Under the pieces are notes generated by a model that was not told the origin of the DNA, did no database searches, and was given only the letters and a program-made list of their open reading frames with translations. From contig NZ_CAMLOV010000008.1 in NCBI RefSeq assembly GCF_946481715.1, positions 1 to 61,766 of the forward strand: DNA of 61,766 nt, given 5' to 3'. The position numbers were made by a program, and so were the translations under genes. Position 1 is the first letter of the stretch. Each line of letters opens with the position of its first letter. Origin of the DNA: an uncultured Mucilaginibacter sp. GTDB taxonomy: Bacteria > Bacteroidota > Bacteroidia > Sphingobacteriales > Sphingobacteriaceae. Positions 1 to 6,948 of the stretch are shown one piece after another.

Positions 1-447
1 GCCGGGCTTGGGCATGCAATTATTTTTTAGTGTAATGCTGCCACCCTGCTGAAAAATGTTAGAAGGTATCGGCACAGCCGCCATCATCTTTTTTGGCGTT
101 TTGTTGATGAGGCGCTTTGGGCGGGTTGGCGGTCGTTTGCCATCGTCGTAGTTGTTGGTTGCGTAAAGCCTTACGTCAAACTTGCCGCTATCGATATACA
201 AATGCACCGGCTCTTTCTCAAAACTAAAACCGCCATCGCCAAATTCCCAAAAATAGGTAAAGTATGGCGCGGGTGCCCCGGCTATCGGCCGCAAGGGTCG
301 CAGCTGCGGGGAGAATTTAGCCCTTCCCTCCTCAATAGTATGGTTAATGATAGCGGGCACAGTATCGGCGGGCATAACGCCCAACTGGCCTTGTGCGTGC
401 AATTCCCCGGCAATGCAGATGAATGCAAATAACAATATCTTTTTCAT
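1..447 (-). CDS. PKD-domain secreted protein, 3' end outside window
   Basis: The frame is open from an ATG at 447 to the window edge (149 codons, no stop), so the C-terminus is missing. It begins with a signal peptide (MKKILLFAFICIAGELHAQG) ending in an AxA-like site. Around residues 67-95 it carries a PKD-type motif (YFWEFGDGGFSFEKEP followed by a VRLYATN-like strand), the usual fold of extracellular repeat proteins. The function is unknown; such domains mediate adhesion or spacing in cell-surface proteins of Bacteroidota. The protein is exported by inference. The start is supported by the signal peptide directly after the ATG. Confidence 0.75.
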   Translation of the reverse strand, partial: MKKILLFAFICIAGELHAQGQLGVMPADTVPAIINHTIEEGRAKFSPQLRPLRPIAGAPAPYFTYFWEFGDGGFSFEKEPVHLYIDSGKFDVRLYATNNYDDGKRPPTRPKRLINKTPKKMMAAVPIPSNIFQQGGSITLKNNCMPKPG

Positions 448-520
448 GTGGTTAGGCAGAATTGGTTGGGCTTATAAAGCGAATAAATATAGAAAATTAA
501 ACGTTTACAACAATGTTTCC

Positions 521-609
521 GAAGCCTCACCCTGCCCTCTCCAGGGGAGAGGGTTCTAATTCCCTTTTTTAAGCCCTTCACCTTCGGAGAAGTGTTGGGG
601 TGAGGCTTC
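521..609. repeat. Palindromic intergenic repeat
   Basis: Outer arms GAAGCCTCACCC (521-532) and its exact complement (598-609) enclose a second hairpin CCCTCTCC/GGAGAGGG (535-542/546-553). It lies between the PKD gene and the terminator of the lipoprotein gene. The nested GC-rich palindrome resembles the short interspersed repeats seen in intergenic regions of this group; no coding role is visible. Confidence 0.6.
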
Positions 610-620
610 CTTAAACCATC

Positions 621-653
621 AAAAGATCGGCCCCGCAACAGGGCCGATCTTTT
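621..653 (-). terminator. Rho-independent terminator
   Basis: A perfect 13-bp stem, AAAAGATCGGCCC (621-633) with GGGCCGATCTTTT (641-653), and a 7-nt loop. It lies 20 bp beyond the stop of the minus-strand lipoprotein gene. A/T runs on both sides could make it bidirectional. Confidence 0.8.
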
Positions 654-672
654 TGATTAAAGGTTAGATTGC

Positions 673-1665
673 TTAGTAGTTATCCAAAGCATCTATCGAT
701 GCCTGTACTGCTGCTTCTGTTGTTTCGGTAAGGGTAAGGCTTACTTGTTGGTTGGCAGTTATGGTGCTTTCCAGTTCGCCGTAGTAGTATTTGCCATCTT
801 TTATAGAGAAGGTAAGGAATTTGCCCTCAACACCTATTGGCATTACATTATCGTAGCTTTTTACGCTATTGGGGCCGGTTGTTGTGTATAGTTGTGCTGC
901 CACGTTAGAGCCTTTGGCGCAGAAGTAAACATAAGTTTCGCCGCTGTACGAGTGGAAGGATGATAAAGTGCCGGGGTTGTTGATCAAAGCCACGTTTACG
1001 GTTGTTTTTGGGTTGCTGTAGCTGTAGAATACGTCGGTATTTATCCAGCCGGTGCTGCCAAAGTTAAAGGTGAAGTTAGCATCAACAGCCATTACTTCTT
1101 TGCCATTGCCGCCTGCACCGTTCGGGCGGTCTTTAGGTGCTGCCCAGGCCATTTGTGCTGCTGCCGCGGCTTGCAGCGGTGCGCCCTGCTGGTCTACACC
1201 TTCCCATATCTGGGTAACGCCTGTGCGTTTAGCGGGGATAGAGATCTGCATAGGTACAGCCATATCATGGTCTACCCGGATGCCGCCTGCTTTTACGTCA
1301 ACATATATAAAACCGTCTGATGCTAAGGGCGCACCGCTGATGTGGTTGGTATTGCTGCCGAAGGAGATCACTGCGCTTCTTTTTAGCACTTCTATCACCT
1401 CTACAGTTGCGGTGCCTGTTACCGGCGTGCCATTGATGGTTAAGGAGCCGGCAGGGAATTTAATTTTTGTGCCGCCGGCAAGGGTTACGCTTTGTGGCAG
1501 TGCCGATGCGTTTATTTCTACCTTTTGCAATTTAGGGCCGTTGTTGGCAACAAATTCCTGTGCGGTTGCATCGGCATTGATGGGTTTAAAATTTTCTTTT
1601 TTGCAGGATACTGTTACTAATAATAATGCTGCAACTGCTACTGAGGTTAAATTGAACTTTTTCAT
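673..1665 (-). CDS. Hypothetical lipoprotein
   Basis: A 330-aa protein with a lipoprotein signal: a hydrophobic stretch ending LLVTVSC, so lipidation is expected at Cys21, followed by KKEN. The body is beta-rich; residues about 60-130 read as a ZU5-like or carboxypeptidase-regulatory-like strand pattern (GGTKIKFPAGSLTINGTPV), typical of surface lipoproteins, though I do not assign a named family with certainty. It is transcribed divergently from the sigma-factor operon, so it could belong to that sigma factor's regulon, but nothing in the sequence proves this. A strong terminator follows. Outer-membrane anchoring is inferred from the lipobox. Confidence 0.8.
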   Translation of the reverse strand: MKKFNLTSVAVAALLLVTVSCKKENFKPINADATAQEFVANNGPKLQKVEINASALPQSVTLAGGTKIKFPAGSLTINGTPVTGTATVEVIEVLKRSAVISFGSNTNHISGAPLASDGFIYVDVKAGGIRVDHDMAVPMQISIPAKRTGVTQIWEGVDQQGAPLQAAAAAQMAWAAPKDRPNGAGGNGKEVMAVDANFTFNFGSTGWINTDVFYSYSNPKTTVNVALINNPGTLSSFHSYSGETYVYFCAKGSNVAAQLYTTTGPNSVKSYDNVMPIGVEGKFLTFSIKDGKYYYGELESTITANQQVSLTLTETTEAAVQASIDALDNY

Positions 1666-1831
1666 GATTTCTGGTTTTTAATTTTTTATTGCTTACTCTG
1701 TTTTGGCTTTTCAGCGTTACGCCGTGTTTATCGTTGTTTGCATCTATATCAGCCCCATCCAAAATTTGTTACCCCCCTTTTTCAAAATATTTTTAAAATT
1801 TATTTTTCGTACTTTTCCATCAACCTATTTT

Positions 1832-2386
1832 ATGATAAAAGCCACCCATCCCGATCAGCGGTACATTACAGCGCTGCTTAATAATGATGCTGCATTAATT
1901 GATGAGGTGTATAAAAGCTGCGCCCGGCAGGTGAAGAGCTACATCTGCTTTAATAATGGTACGGAGGATGATGCCGCAGATATTTTCCAGGAGGCCTTAA
2001 TAGATATATACCACCAGGCAAAAGATAAAGGCTTACAGCTTACCTGCCCCTTTAATGCCTTTTTATTTATGGTATGCAAACGCAAATGGTTTAACGAGTT
2101 GAAAAAAAGATCTGTTTCCCCGGTAACAAATACCGGCGAGGATGTATTAGAAGGTAGCGAAGATACATTTGCGCTGGCCGAAGAACTGGAACAGCAAAAC
2201 CAACAAACCGACAGGTTTATGGCTGCTTTTGAGAAACTGGGCGAGCGCTGCAAAGAAATTATCCGCTGGAGCATGCAGGGCGAGGCGCAGGAAAAGGTTG
2301 CCGAGGCCATGGGTGTTACCTACGGGTACCTGCGCAAAAAAAAATCGGAGTGTATGGCATCTTTGGTAAAAATGGTTCAATCTTAA
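1832..2386 (+). CDS. RNA polymerase sigma factor, sigma-70/ECF-like
   Basis: A 184-aa protein with ECF-type architecture. Residues about 15-95 match sigma region 2 (EVYKSCARQVKSYICF...AADIFQEALIDIY...PFNAFLFMVCKRKW). Residues about 135-180 form a region-4 helix-turn-helix (LGERCKEIIRWSMQGEAQEKVAEAMGVTYGYLRKKKSECM). It should direct RNA polymerase to a small set of promoters. The frame is open upstream to 1703, but those residues do not look like a sigma N-terminus, so ATG 1832 (MIKATHPDQRYI) is chosen. The next gene begins 6 bp after the stop and looks like its membrane partner, making this a likely sigma/anti-sigma-like pair. Confidence 0.88.
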   Translation: MIKATHPDQRYITALLNNDAALIDEVYKSCARQVKSYICFNNGTEDDAADIFQEALIDIYHQAKDKGLQLTCPFNAFLFMVCKRKWFNELKKRSVSPVTNTGEDVLEGSEDTFALAEELEQQNQQTDRFMAAFEKLGERCKEIIRWSMQGEAQEKVAEAMGVTYGYLRKKKSECMASLVKMVQS

Positions 2387-2392
2387 CAGCAA

Positions 2393-3127
2393 ATGGCGAT
2401 GGAAAACGACAGCCTGCTACAGGCAGCAAATTATGTAGACGGGGAAATGGATGCGCAGGAGCAAAAAGATTTTGAACTGCAAATGCAGGGCGATGCCGAA
2501 CTGCGCCAATATGTAGCGCAATACCGGGAGGCAAGCATCGCGCTGAGCAGGCACCTTACACCTGATAAAAACCTGGATAATTTAAAGCAAACCCTTGGCA
2601 GCTTAAACCAGCAATATTTTAAGCCGGAGGCGAAAGTTGTTTCTTTTAAAAACTATACCCGCTGGATAGGTGCCGTAGCTGCTGTACTGATATTGGGCCT
2701 GATTGTTTTTAACCCATGGAGGAAGAGTTTATACGAAGAATACGGCACTGCCACCACCATGTCGGTAGCGGAGCGTGGAAATGGCGCCGAAACCAACTTA
2801 GAAAAGGCTGCGGCTTACTATAATAAAAAGGAATTTAGCCAGGCAGAAAAGCTGTTAGCCAAAGAATATGCCGCAGATGCTAAGAACAGCCTGGTTGCTT
2901 ATTACTATGCTATCACCCTGATAGAAGATAAACAGGAAGCAAAAGCGCGCGGCATTTTGCAGCAATTATATAATGGCGAATCGGCATTTAAGTACGATGC
3001 GGCTTATTATATGGCCCTGAGTTACGTAAAACAAAAGGACTATGCCAACGCAAAGCTGTGGCTGCATAAAATACCGTATGATCTTTCTATATCTAAGAAA
3101 GCACAACAATTAGAGGGGAAACTTTAA
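2393..3127 (+). CDS. Membrane-anchored anti-sigma-like protein with TPR domain
   Basis: 244 aa. Residues 1-75 are an acidic, helical cytoplasmic region (VDGEMDAQEQKDFELQMQ..AELRQYVAQYREA) shaped like the anti-sigma N-domain found next to ECF sigma factors. One membrane segment follows at about 93-110 (WIGAVAAVLILGLIVFNPW). The periplasmic part, residues about 140-240, holds two to three tetratricopeptide-like helical pairs (AAAYYNKKEFSQAEKLL; AYYMALSYVKQKDYANAKLWL). It starts 6 bp after the sigma factor, so the two are probably co-translated. The likely role is to hold or release the sigma factor in response to a periplasmic partner; this is inferred from context. A second ATG (2399) is equally possible. 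Confidence 0.75.
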   Translation: MAMENDSLLQAANYVDGEMDAQEQKDFELQMQGDAELRQYVAQYREASIALSRHLTPDKNLDNLKQTLGSLNQQYFKPEAKVVSFKNYTRWIGAVAAVLILGLIVFNPWRKSLYEEYGTATTMSVAERGNGAETNLEKAAAYYNKKEFSQAEKLLAKEYAADAKNSLVAYYYAITLIEDKQEAKARGILQQLYNGESAFKYDAAYYMALSYVKQKDYANAKLWLHKIPYDLSISKKAQQLEGKL

Positions 3128-3150
3128 GAGGCTCCGGATACCACAAAATT

Positions 3151-3696
3151 TTGAAAAAGATCTCTGAATTAATAGTGATAAAAACTGTTCACCGCCCCTT
3201 TGCCGATGAATATGGAAATCGTTATTACGAGAAATTAAGTTTCAGAATGCGGTACAACCCGGCTATTGAAAGCCACTTTCCAAGATTGTGGGCAAAACTT
3301 ATTGATTTGTTTATTTTCTTGATCCCATTACTTATTCTTACAGGAGACCTATTTTATAGCTTGCCAATTGCCATCATATTAGTCACTGTTTATGGTGCTA
3401 TATTAGAAACTAAGCTCGGTGCCACCGTTGGCAAATCTATTTTGGGGCTTAAAGTAATTGATAATGATGGTAATTACCCCGGCTGGTGGCGTTCTTTTAG
3501 GCGAAATGCCCTTGCCCCACTAAACCTTACGCGTTCGCCTTGGGTGAAATTCAGGTATCCCGATTTTGATGGTGAATCGCAAAGGTATAACATGAACCTT
3601 AACAACCTTGTATGCAAAACCTATGTTGTTTACAAGGCAAAGATAAAAGAGATTAGGGCCATGCAGGCCGAAGTTGATGAGGGCGCGACAAGTTAA
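3151..3696 (+). CDS. RDD family membrane protein
   Basis: 181 aa. The RDD domain signature is visible: RLWAKLIDLFIFLIPLLIL (first membrane helix with the conserved Arg/Asp), then LPIAIILVTVYGAILET, then GATVGKSILGLKVIDNDG and WWRSFRRN. RDD proteins are small integral membrane proteins of poorly defined, probably transport or membrane-adaptation, function. It follows the anti-sigma-like gene by 23 bp and may be the third cistron. The frame opens with a TTG at 3151; an ATG at 3247 (residue 33) would still keep the whole RDD domain, so the start is uncertain. Confidence 0.8.
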   Translation: MKKISELIVIKTVHRPFADEYGNRYYEKLSFRMRYNPAIESHFPRLWAKLIDLFIFLIPLLILTGDLFYSLPIAIILVTVYGAILETKLGATVGKSILGLKVIDNDGNYPGWWRSFRRNALAPLNLTRSPWVKFRYPDFDGESQRYNMNLNNLVCKTYVVYKAKIKEIRAMQAEVDEGATS

Positions 3697-3728
3697 GTAA
3701 CGTTCAGGTCTTTATTTACTTTCTATAA

Positions 3729-4049
3729 CTATTCCTTCAGATCCAGCCCATACGCCTTGTTGTACAGCAAGATAGCTTTGGGGAAAGGGGAAGATTTCTC
3801 TTGTAATATTTCCTTTTCTGCTATGGCTGTTTCGCGATGTTGACCCTGCAATACCACAATCACCGTTCCAGCTTTAACAACTGTGTGCTGGTACACGTCC
3901 CCGTTAACAGAAACCGACTCTGAAAAACCTCCGGGCAAGATATAGACTTGATAGACAGTAACGCTGGTTCCGTTATGAGTGCCGTGCCCGCTAAGGTAAC
4001 CTTTTTTACGGCAGGTGTTCCTTCTTGCCCACGCATAGCAATTGAGCAT
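3729..4049 (-). CDS. Hypothetical protein
   Basis: A 106-aa product from ATG 4049; the frame also stays open to a TTG at 4091. No family recognised. The middle is beta-rich (TSVTVYQVYILPGGFSESVSVNG, then VVKAGTVIVVLQG) and the end is charged (LLYNKAYGLDLKE). There is no signal peptide or membrane segment. It is convergent with the RDD gene and divergent from crtB, sharing the 75-bp region with the AT-rich repeats in front of crtB. Coding status rests on amino-acid composition and ORF length, so confidence is moderate. Confidence 0.5.
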   Translation of the reverse strand: MLNCYAWARRNTCRKKGYLSGHGTHNGTSVTVYQVYILPGGFSESVSVNGDVYQHTVVKAGTVIVVLQGQHRETAIAEKEILQEKSSPFPKAILLYNKAYGLDLKE

Positions 4050-4085
4050 TTTTTCAGCACTTAACGCGCTGCCTACTTTGATTTG

Positions 4086-4128
4086 ATACAATATTGCACT
4101 ATTATTAATATTTTAATACAATATTGCA
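4086..4128. repeat. Paired 13-bp direct repeat before crtB (candidate operator)
   Basis: ATACAATATTGCA occurs exactly at 4086-4098 and 4116-4128, a 30-bp period close to three helical turns. Each copy contains the dyad CAATATTG. The downstream copy ends 2 bp before the -7 box of crtB, a position that fits a regulator binding on one DNA face. No regulator gene for it is visible in the window. Confidence 0.6.
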
Positions 4129-4129
4129 T

Positions 4130-4137
4130 TACTTTTG
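4130..4137 (+). promoter_or_regulatory. Predicted -7 box of crtB
   Basis: TACTTTTG matches the Bacteroidota -7 consensus TAnnTTTG. No TTG occurs 19-21 bp upstream, so the -33 element is missing and the promoter may depend on an activator bound to the adjacent direct repeats. Confidence 0.5.
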
Positions 4138-4180
4138 CGTTAGAAATTCGAGATTCCTTTTAGCCGGCTCTAATACTTTA

Positions 4181-5023
4181 ATGATAATGAAAGAACGATT
4201 TGATACGTTATCTGCTACATGCAGCAGGGAAACAACCCGGCTTTACAGTACAAGCTTTTCGCTGGGTATTCTTTTTTTTGATAAGGAAGTCCGTGCCCCT
4301 ATACATGCTATTTACGGTTTTGTAAGGCTTGCGGATGAGATTGTGGATAGCTTTCACGCTTACCCTAAATCGCAGCTGCTGGCCGAATTTAAGGCAGACA
4401 CCTTTAAAGCTATTGAGCGCGGGATCAGCATCAACCCTGTTATCAACTCGTTTCAACACGTGGTCAATCAATTCGGTATACAACATCAACTGATCGCACA
4501 ATTTTTAAAGAGTATGGAAATGGATTTGGGTGAACAGACGTACAACGCCGAAAAATATGAGGAATATATTATGGGTTCTGCACAGGTAGTAGGGCTAATG
4601 TGCCTGCATGTATTCACCAGGGGAAACGAGGAAGAATTTGAACGCCTAAAAATACCGGCCATGAAATTGGGCTCGGCGTTCCAAAAGGTAAATTTCCTTC
4701 GGGATGTTAATGCGGATTACCAGGAACTGAACCGGACATATTTTCCCGGCGTTAACCTGTCTGCTTTTTCTGATGAAAACAAACGGGCTATAGAAGAAGA
4801 TATCCTGCAGGAACTGAACGAGGCCTTGCATGGCATCAGGCAACTTCCCAAGTCGTGCCGTAAAGGCGTTTACCTGGCGTATGTGTATTACAAGCAACTA
4901 TTCCGAAAAATTGCTAAAACGCCTGCCGAAAAGGTGATGTCTGAACGGATAAGGGTGTCTAATGGCCATAAATTCTACCTGATGTTCGATTCTTTAGTTA
5001 GGTATAAATTGGATGCGCTGTGA
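4181..5023 (+). CDS. crtB: Phytoene/squalene synthase family protein
   Basis: 280 aa from ATG 4181 (an ATG at 4187 is equally good). Trans-isoprenyl diphosphate synthase fold: the first Asp-rich motif DEIVD lies in YGFVRLADEIVDSF (about residues 50-63) and the second, FLRDVNAD, in the helix KVNFLRDVNADYQELNRTYFP (about 172-192). These motifs bind Mg2+-diphosphate. The expected reaction is head-to-head condensation of two geranylgeranyl diphosphates to phytoene; squalene-type synthases share the motifs, but its partner idi and family length favour carotenoid synthesis. The ORF extends upstream to 4124, but that stretch overlaps the predicted promoter. No desaturase (crtI) is adjacent, which is unusual for a carotenoid cluster. 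Confidence 0.88.
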   Translation: MIMKERFDTLSATCSRETTRLYSTSFSLGILFFDKEVRAPIHAIYGFVRLADEIVDSFHAYPKSQLLAEFKADTFKAIERGISINPVINSFQHVVNQFGIQHQLIAQFLKSMEMDLGEQTYNAEKYEEYIMGSAQVVGLMCLHVFTRGNEEEFERLKIPAMKLGSAFQKVNFLRDVNADYQELNRTYFPGVNLSAFSDENKRAIEEDILQELNEALHGIRQLPKSCRKGVYLAYVYYKQLFRKIAKTPAEKVMSERIRVSNGHKFYLMFDSLVRYKLDAL

Positions 5024-5094
5024 AAATACGATTGTGGCTTTGCAGGAAGCAGCCCGGCTACATGCTAAAGACGATGAATTAAACAGCTAAAACA

Positions 5095-5616
5095 TTGAAA
5101 GAAAGTGTAGTGATTGTTAATACCTGTGGCCAAGCCATTGGCACAATGGATAAGATGGCGGCCCACAGGTGCGGGGTACTTCATCGTGCTTTTTCTGTTT
5201 TTATATTTAACAGCAAAGGCCAGTTATTGTTGCAACAAAGGGCTTTACACAAATACCATTCTGGTGGGTTGTGGACGAATACGTGCTGTAGCCATCCGCG
5301 CCCGGGCGAGAAAACCCTGAGTGCTGCTAATCGGCGCTTACATGAAGAAATGGGGATGAATTGCCGGCTAACCGAGTTATTTCAATTCAGCTATCGCCAT
5401 GAATTTGAAAACGGGCTGATCGAAAATGAATATGACCACGTATTTATCGGCAAAAGCGATCAACTCCCCCAGCCTAACCCCGATGAAGTAGCGAGTTTCA
5501 AGTATTTGGATGCCGAATTACTAATTTTTGAATTGGCGGAGCAGCCACATCTGTATACCCCCTGGTTTAAAATATGCCTGGAACAAGTATTGGAAACATA
5601 CCATCAGGTTGTTTAA
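5095..5616 (+). CDS. idi: Isopentenyl-diphosphate delta-isomerase, type I
   Basis: 173-aa Nudix-fold isomerase interconverting isopentenyl and dimethylallyl diphosphate, feeding prenyl chain synthesis and hence the adjacent phytoene synthase. Visible motifs are the N-terminal VDxxG-like strand (VNTCGQAIGTMDKMAAHRCG), the catalytic-cysteine motif WTNTCCSHP (about 61-69), the Nudix helix AANRRLHEEMG and the catalytic-glutamate motif ENEYDHVF (about 110-117). The start is a TTG at 5095; it places the first strand as in other family members and there is no better ATG. It lies 71 bp after crtB on the same strand, and the two are probably co-transcribed. Confidence 0.9.
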   Translation: MKESVVIVNTCGQAIGTMDKMAAHRCGVLHRAFSVFIFNSKGQLLLQQRALHKYHSGGLWTNTCCSHPRPGEKTLSAANRRLHEEMGMNCRLTELFQFSYRHEFENGLIENEYDHVFIGKSDQLPQPNPDEVASFKYLDAELLIFELAEQPHLYTPWFKICLEQVLETYHQVV

Positions 5617-5665
5617 AGTTGGATATGTTTATATAAGCCGACAGTAAGCAAATTATCCAAAGGGT

Positions 5666-5689
5666 GACGCCGCATTTAAATGCAGTGTC
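5666..5689. promoter_or_regulatory. Extended dyad upstream of the MarR gene (candidate operator)
   Basis: The perfect palindrome GCATTTAAATGC (5672-5683) is flanked symmetrically by GAC (5666-5668) and GTC (5687-5689), giving a 24-bp dyad centred about 75 bp before the MarR-family start. Such dyads are typical autoregulatory sites of winged-helix dimers. Function is inferred from position. Confidence 0.45.
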
Positions 5690-5751
5690 CGCAACTCAAT
5701 AAAAGAAACTAAATTTGAACAATTAGCGGGCATTATATTTTTCACCCTGAA

Positions 5752-6441
5752 ATGAAATCATACAAACTCATTCACCAATTAATAGACCTGGTTGCACAAC
5801 TGGAAGAAGAAAACCAGGGCAGGGAGGCCTCTATTCGCGACTTTGCCGGCTTTATGCTGAATAAGGTTGGCAATGCGGCCGGAAGCACGGCTAATACCGA
5901 GGTTAGGTTTGGCGACACCGATACTGCCGCTTTGGATATTGCCTATCAGTTGGACAATAATATTAGCCGGTTGTTTGTTTTCATGAGCCGTTATGCAAAA
6001 TCGTATATCAAAAAAGCTTTGGAGGGAACGCCCCTGCAAACAGCCGAAGATTTTACCGCGCTCGCTATTTTGCTTACGCACGATCATTTATCAAAAAGCG
6101 ATTTGATCAGCTACAACCTGCAGGAAAAAACGTCGGGTACGGAGGTTATCAGGCGGTTGATAGCGTCGGGGTTGGTGAGGCAATGGCATGATGTAAAGGA
6201 TAAGAGGAGCAAACACATCGCTATTACAGATGATGGCAGAAATTTATTATACCAGGTATTTGAACACACCAACTACGTGGGTAAGGTAATTACCGGCAAA
6301 TTAACCATTGCCGAGAAGTTCACCCTGCAATACCTTTTACAGAAACTGGAAAATTTTCATTTAGAACATTATGAAAAGAAAACCATACTTAATAAAGAAG
6401 ACCTTAAAAATTTAGCCGGGGAAATTTCACCTGCAAAATAA
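5752..6441 (+). CDS. MarR-family winged-helix regulator
   Basis: 229 aa. Residues about 68-190 form a MarR-type winged helix: dimerisation helix (DNNISRLFVFMSRYAKSYIKKALE), then TALAILLTHDHLSKSDLISYNLQEKTSGTEVIRRLIASGLVRQ as the HTH, and the wing DVKDKRSKHIAITDDGRNLL, a strong MarR signature. It has an extra N-terminal region of about 65 residues that typical 140-170-aa MarR proteins lack, and a C-terminal helical tail. MarR proteins usually repress neighbouring genes and are released by small ligands. A 24-bp dyad lies upstream, suggesting autoregulation. Confidence 0.85.
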   Translation: MKSYKLIHQLIDLVAQLEEENQGREASIRDFAGFMLNKVGNAAGSTANTEVRFGDTDTAALDIAYQLDNNISRLFVFMSRYAKSYIKKALEGTPLQTAEDFTALAILLTHDHLSKSDLISYNLQEKTSGTEVIRRLIASGLVRQWHDVKDKRSKHIAITDDGRNLLYQVFEHTNYVGKVITGKLTIAEKFTLQYLLQKLENFHLEHYEKKTILNKEDLKNLAGEISPAK

Positions 6442-6464
6442 TCGGCCGCATTGTTTTTCGGCAC

Positions 6465-6869
6465 TTAAATGGCTTCCTGCCCAACAACCGGGAATCCTGC
6501 AATATTACTAAATAAAGGTTCTTCCATTTTCTGTCCTTCGGCAATGGCCCAGTTGGCCATGGCAAGTAAAACCGGGCGTAAGGCCTTCCCCGCATCAGTT
6601 AGGCTGTAGCTCACGTGTGGCGGCACAACATTCATCGATTTCCGTAAAACCAAGCCATCGGCCTCCAGTTGCTTTAAATGCTGAGCAAGCATCTTTTCTG
6701 TAATATGGGGCATTGCTTTCTTTAGTTCATTATACCTTTTTGTTCCGGATAGCAGGTGAAACAAAATAATCGGCTTCCAGTAATTGCCTATTTTTTCCAT
6801 CACATACGTTACCGGGCACAATTTAAACACGTTGCGCTTGTTGAACTGGAACGTAGAAGTTTCTTTCAT
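6465..6869 (-). CDS. HxlR-family transcriptional regulator
   Basis: 134 aa from ATG 6869; an upstream in-frame ATG at 6914 lies within the promoter region and is not preferred. HxlR hallmarks: a single Cys before the HTH (KLCPVTYVMEKIGNYWKPIILFHLL), the recognition region GTKRYNELKKAMPHITEKMLAQHLKQLEADGL and the wing VPPHVSYSLTDAGKALRPVL. HxlR proteins act as dimers and often sense aldehydes or thiol-reactive compounds through the Cys, controlling a divergent oxidoreductase. That arrangement is found here: the next gene is a divergent NAD(P)-binding protein, and a 10-bp inverted repeat sits between them. Confidence 0.9.
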   Translation of the reverse strand: MKETSTFQFNKRNVFKLCPVTYVMEKIGNYWKPIILFHLLSGTKRYNELKKAMPHITEKMLAQHLKQLEADGLVLRKSMNVVPPHVSYSLTDAGKALRPVLLAMANWAIAEGQKMEEPLFSNIAGFPVVGQEAI

Positions 6870-6873
6870 TTTA

Positions 6874-6911
6874 AACTTACTTTTTGGTGCGTACTTGTAA
6901 TAAAGTAAGTT
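6874..6911. promoter_or_regulatory. Inverted repeat, candidate HxlR operator
   Basis: Perfect 10-bp arms AACTTACTTT (6874-6883) and AAAGTAAGTT (6902-6911) with an 18-bp spacer. The repeat covers the -33 element of the plus-strand promoter and directly abuts the -7 box of the minus-strand one, so one bound dimer could block both. Confidence 0.6.
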
Positions 6912-6925
6912 CAAATATAATTTTG
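6895..6925 (+). promoter_or_regulatory. Promoter of the NAD(P)-binding protein gene
   Basis: TTG (6895-6897), exactly 20 bp, then TAATTTTG (6918-6925) matches the Bacteroidota TTG-N19-21-TAnnTTTG promoter. The start codon follows 23 bp later. Confidence 0.65.
6912..6919 (-). promoter_or_regulatory. -7 box of the HxlR gene
   Basis: On the minus strand 6919-6912 reads TATATTTG, an exact TAnnTTTG, 42 bp before the HxlR ATG. It overlaps the plus-strand -7 box by 2 bp, so the two promoters are back to back. Confidence 0.5.
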
Positions 6926-6948
6926 ATTTTAAATAAAAATGAAATTAA

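Noticed and set aside
444..638. 64-codon minus-strand ORF
   Set aside because: It is made of the palindromic repeat and terminator sequence.
1052..1681. 209-codon plus-strand ORF
   Set aside because: It is antisense to the lipoprotein gene, which has a clear lipobox and a terminator, and the translation is low-complexity.
3860..4060. 66-codon minus-strand ORF
   Set aside because: It overlaps the better candidate at 3729-4049 in another frame.
6870..6914. Upstream in-frame start for the HxlR gene (ATG 6914)
   Set aside because: It lies inside the divergent promoter and operator; ATG 6869 gives the usual HxlR length.
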